From positions 1-64,000 of the forward strand of contig JALESO010000017.1 of assembly GCA_022781925.1 (NCBI GenBank): 64,000 bases of DNA, written 5' to 3'. Source of the stretch: Lachnospiraceae bacterium. GTDB lineage: Bacteria > Bacillota > Clostridia > Lachnospirales > Lachnospiraceae. Every line of letters begins with the position of its first letter. The first letter of the stretch is position 1. Below, in pieces: positions 63,320 to 64,000 of this stretch. A model generated the notes under the pieces. That model saw only the letters and a program-made list of their open reading frames with translations, had not been told where the DNA came from and made no database searches. Both the position numbers and the translations under genes were made by a program.

Positions 63320-63532
63320 AATCCCTTCCTGCTCCTTTTTCTGGTCTTACCATCTATCTTAACAGGATTTTCCCCTGTTTTCCATCCCAAATAGCAATCT
63401 TGCTGACACATAACAGGCTGTAACGCAGACATTCGCAATCCGCTTTCGCTACTTGTTCACGAACACAGTCGCTTTGCCCCCTGTATTCAAATCTGTATGA
63501 TTCGAATGATTCATCCTGATTTTCTGCTATAC

Positions 63533-63583
63533 AAAAAACGGTTCTGAGTCAGTCGCGTTTTTCGTTTCTGTCTCTGAACCGTT
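63533..63583 (-). terminator. Terminator of the small membrane-protein gene
   Basis: AACGGTTC (63537-63544) pairs with GAACCGTT (63576-63583), with an extended imperfect inner stem and six T residues on the minus strand. The remaining 210 bases to the LivK-like gene show no gene or clear promoter. Confidence 0.7.
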
Positions 63584-63610
63584 TTCACTTTTCTTACAAA
63601 ATAGATTTTA

Positions 63611-63970
63611 TTATATATATGTTCTCTTCGCCTTATTAAGCTGCGACGTATACCACGCGATCCCAACCAGAAGCACGCCGATGCCGACAGCTTCTGCGAT
63701 TTTCTGATACCAGAGCAGTTCTATCACCAGCCCGTATATGCCGAACACCGTACATACAAGACCGAAAATAGTAGTTTTTGGTCCCATTTTCTCACAAAAC
63801 TTTTCCGGATGACGGATCTGACGCAATTCCTGCTCCGAGAACAGCCACTGTGGAAGCACATGATTCTTTTTCATTTTTCCGGCAGTCACCATACAATAAA
63901 TGCCGCAGATGATCAGGATCACATCCACAATACTCAGGATTCCCGTTTTATTAAGGGCTGCTGCCACCAT
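63611..63970 (-). CDS. Small membrane protein of unknown function
   Basis: A 119-residue protein with three or four predicted membrane helices: about 12-29 (VDVILIICGIYCMV), 65-85 (TTIFGLVCTVFGIYGLVI) and 88-105 (IAEAVGIGVLLVGIAWY). The soluble loop between the first two is charged (SEQELRQIRHPEKFCEK). AGGAGAA lies about 12 bases before the ATG, a loose spacing. I do not recognise the family with confidence. The last 30 bases of the window upstream hold only its ribosome site. Confidence 0.65.
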   Translation of the reverse strand: MVAAALNKTGILSIVDVILIICGIYCMVTAGKMKKNHVLPQWLFSEQELRQIRHPEKFCEKMGPKTTIFGLVCTVFGIYGLVIELLWYQKIAEAVGIGVLLVGIAWYTSQLNKAKRTYI

Positions 63971-64000
63971 GTTGTCTTTATTCTCCTATCTTCAGAAACT

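Noticed and set aside
1..64000. CRISPR array, rRNA or tRNA genes
   Set aside because: I looked for regularly spaced repeats matching the tracrRNA anti-repeat and for tRNA or rRNA signatures and recognised none within the window; a covariance search would be decisive.

Overview
The window reads as a chromosomal segment of a low-to-mid GC, spore-forming anaerobic Firmicute, most likely a gut Lachnospiraceae. The support is a four-subunit pyruvate/2-oxoacid:ferredoxin oxidoreductase, the UPF0210/UPF0237 pair, separate AICAR transformylase and IMP cyclohydrolase proteins, SpoIID, BceAB-type transport, a T-box before pheST, strong AGGAGG ribosome sites and AT-rich promoters. The species cannot be named from sequence alone. 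Most genes lie on the minus strand.

Layout. 1-2.4 kb: the edge of a type II CRISPR-Cas locus. cas9 is cut after about 715 codons by an IS3-family element running off the left edge; a divergent tracrRNA with its own promoter and terminator survives. 2.6-8.2 kb: a broken hybrid sensor kinase, rpmF, ackA and tmcAL. 8.5-17 kb: pyruvate carboxylase, a long palindromic element, and a BceRS-BceAB antimicrobial-peptide module. 17-24 kb: dinB, an aldo/keto reductase, a padR/ftsW-like pair with unusual cis signals, and the last two steps of purine synthesis on two separate proteins. 24-34 kb: UPF0210 and ACT proteins, an MBL hydrolase, coaE, polA, an aminopeptidase, yqeB/yqeC, and a trigger-factor-like PPIase without a ribosome-binding domain. 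35-44 kb: an Amt-PII fusion behind a transcription-attenuator leader that resembles ANTAR targets, a LysR regulator, the porGDAB operon and topB. 44-51.3 kb: a glycoside-use cluster (GH3, HPr-like, GH78, GPH transporter, divergent AraC) in which GH3 has a frameshift and the AraC gene an in-frame stop. 51.3-64 kb: a LURP-one-like protein with a small upstream gene, queA, pheST with its T-box, a YihY membrane protein, a long SpoIID protein with an attenuator-like leader, cdd/deoC, an orphan branched-chain-type binding lipoprotein and a small membrane protein.

Themes. Four genes are visibly broken (cas9, hybrid kinase, GH3, araC), which suggests recent relaxation of CRISPR defence and of one sugar-use locus. 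Ordinary metabolic genes carry many putative cis-regulatory RNA or DNA structures: the amt leader, the hairpin over the ftsW-like start, the pheST T-box, the spoIID leader, and palindromic operators at ackA, bceA, padR, purH and porG. All identifications come from reading the sequence; no database search was run.
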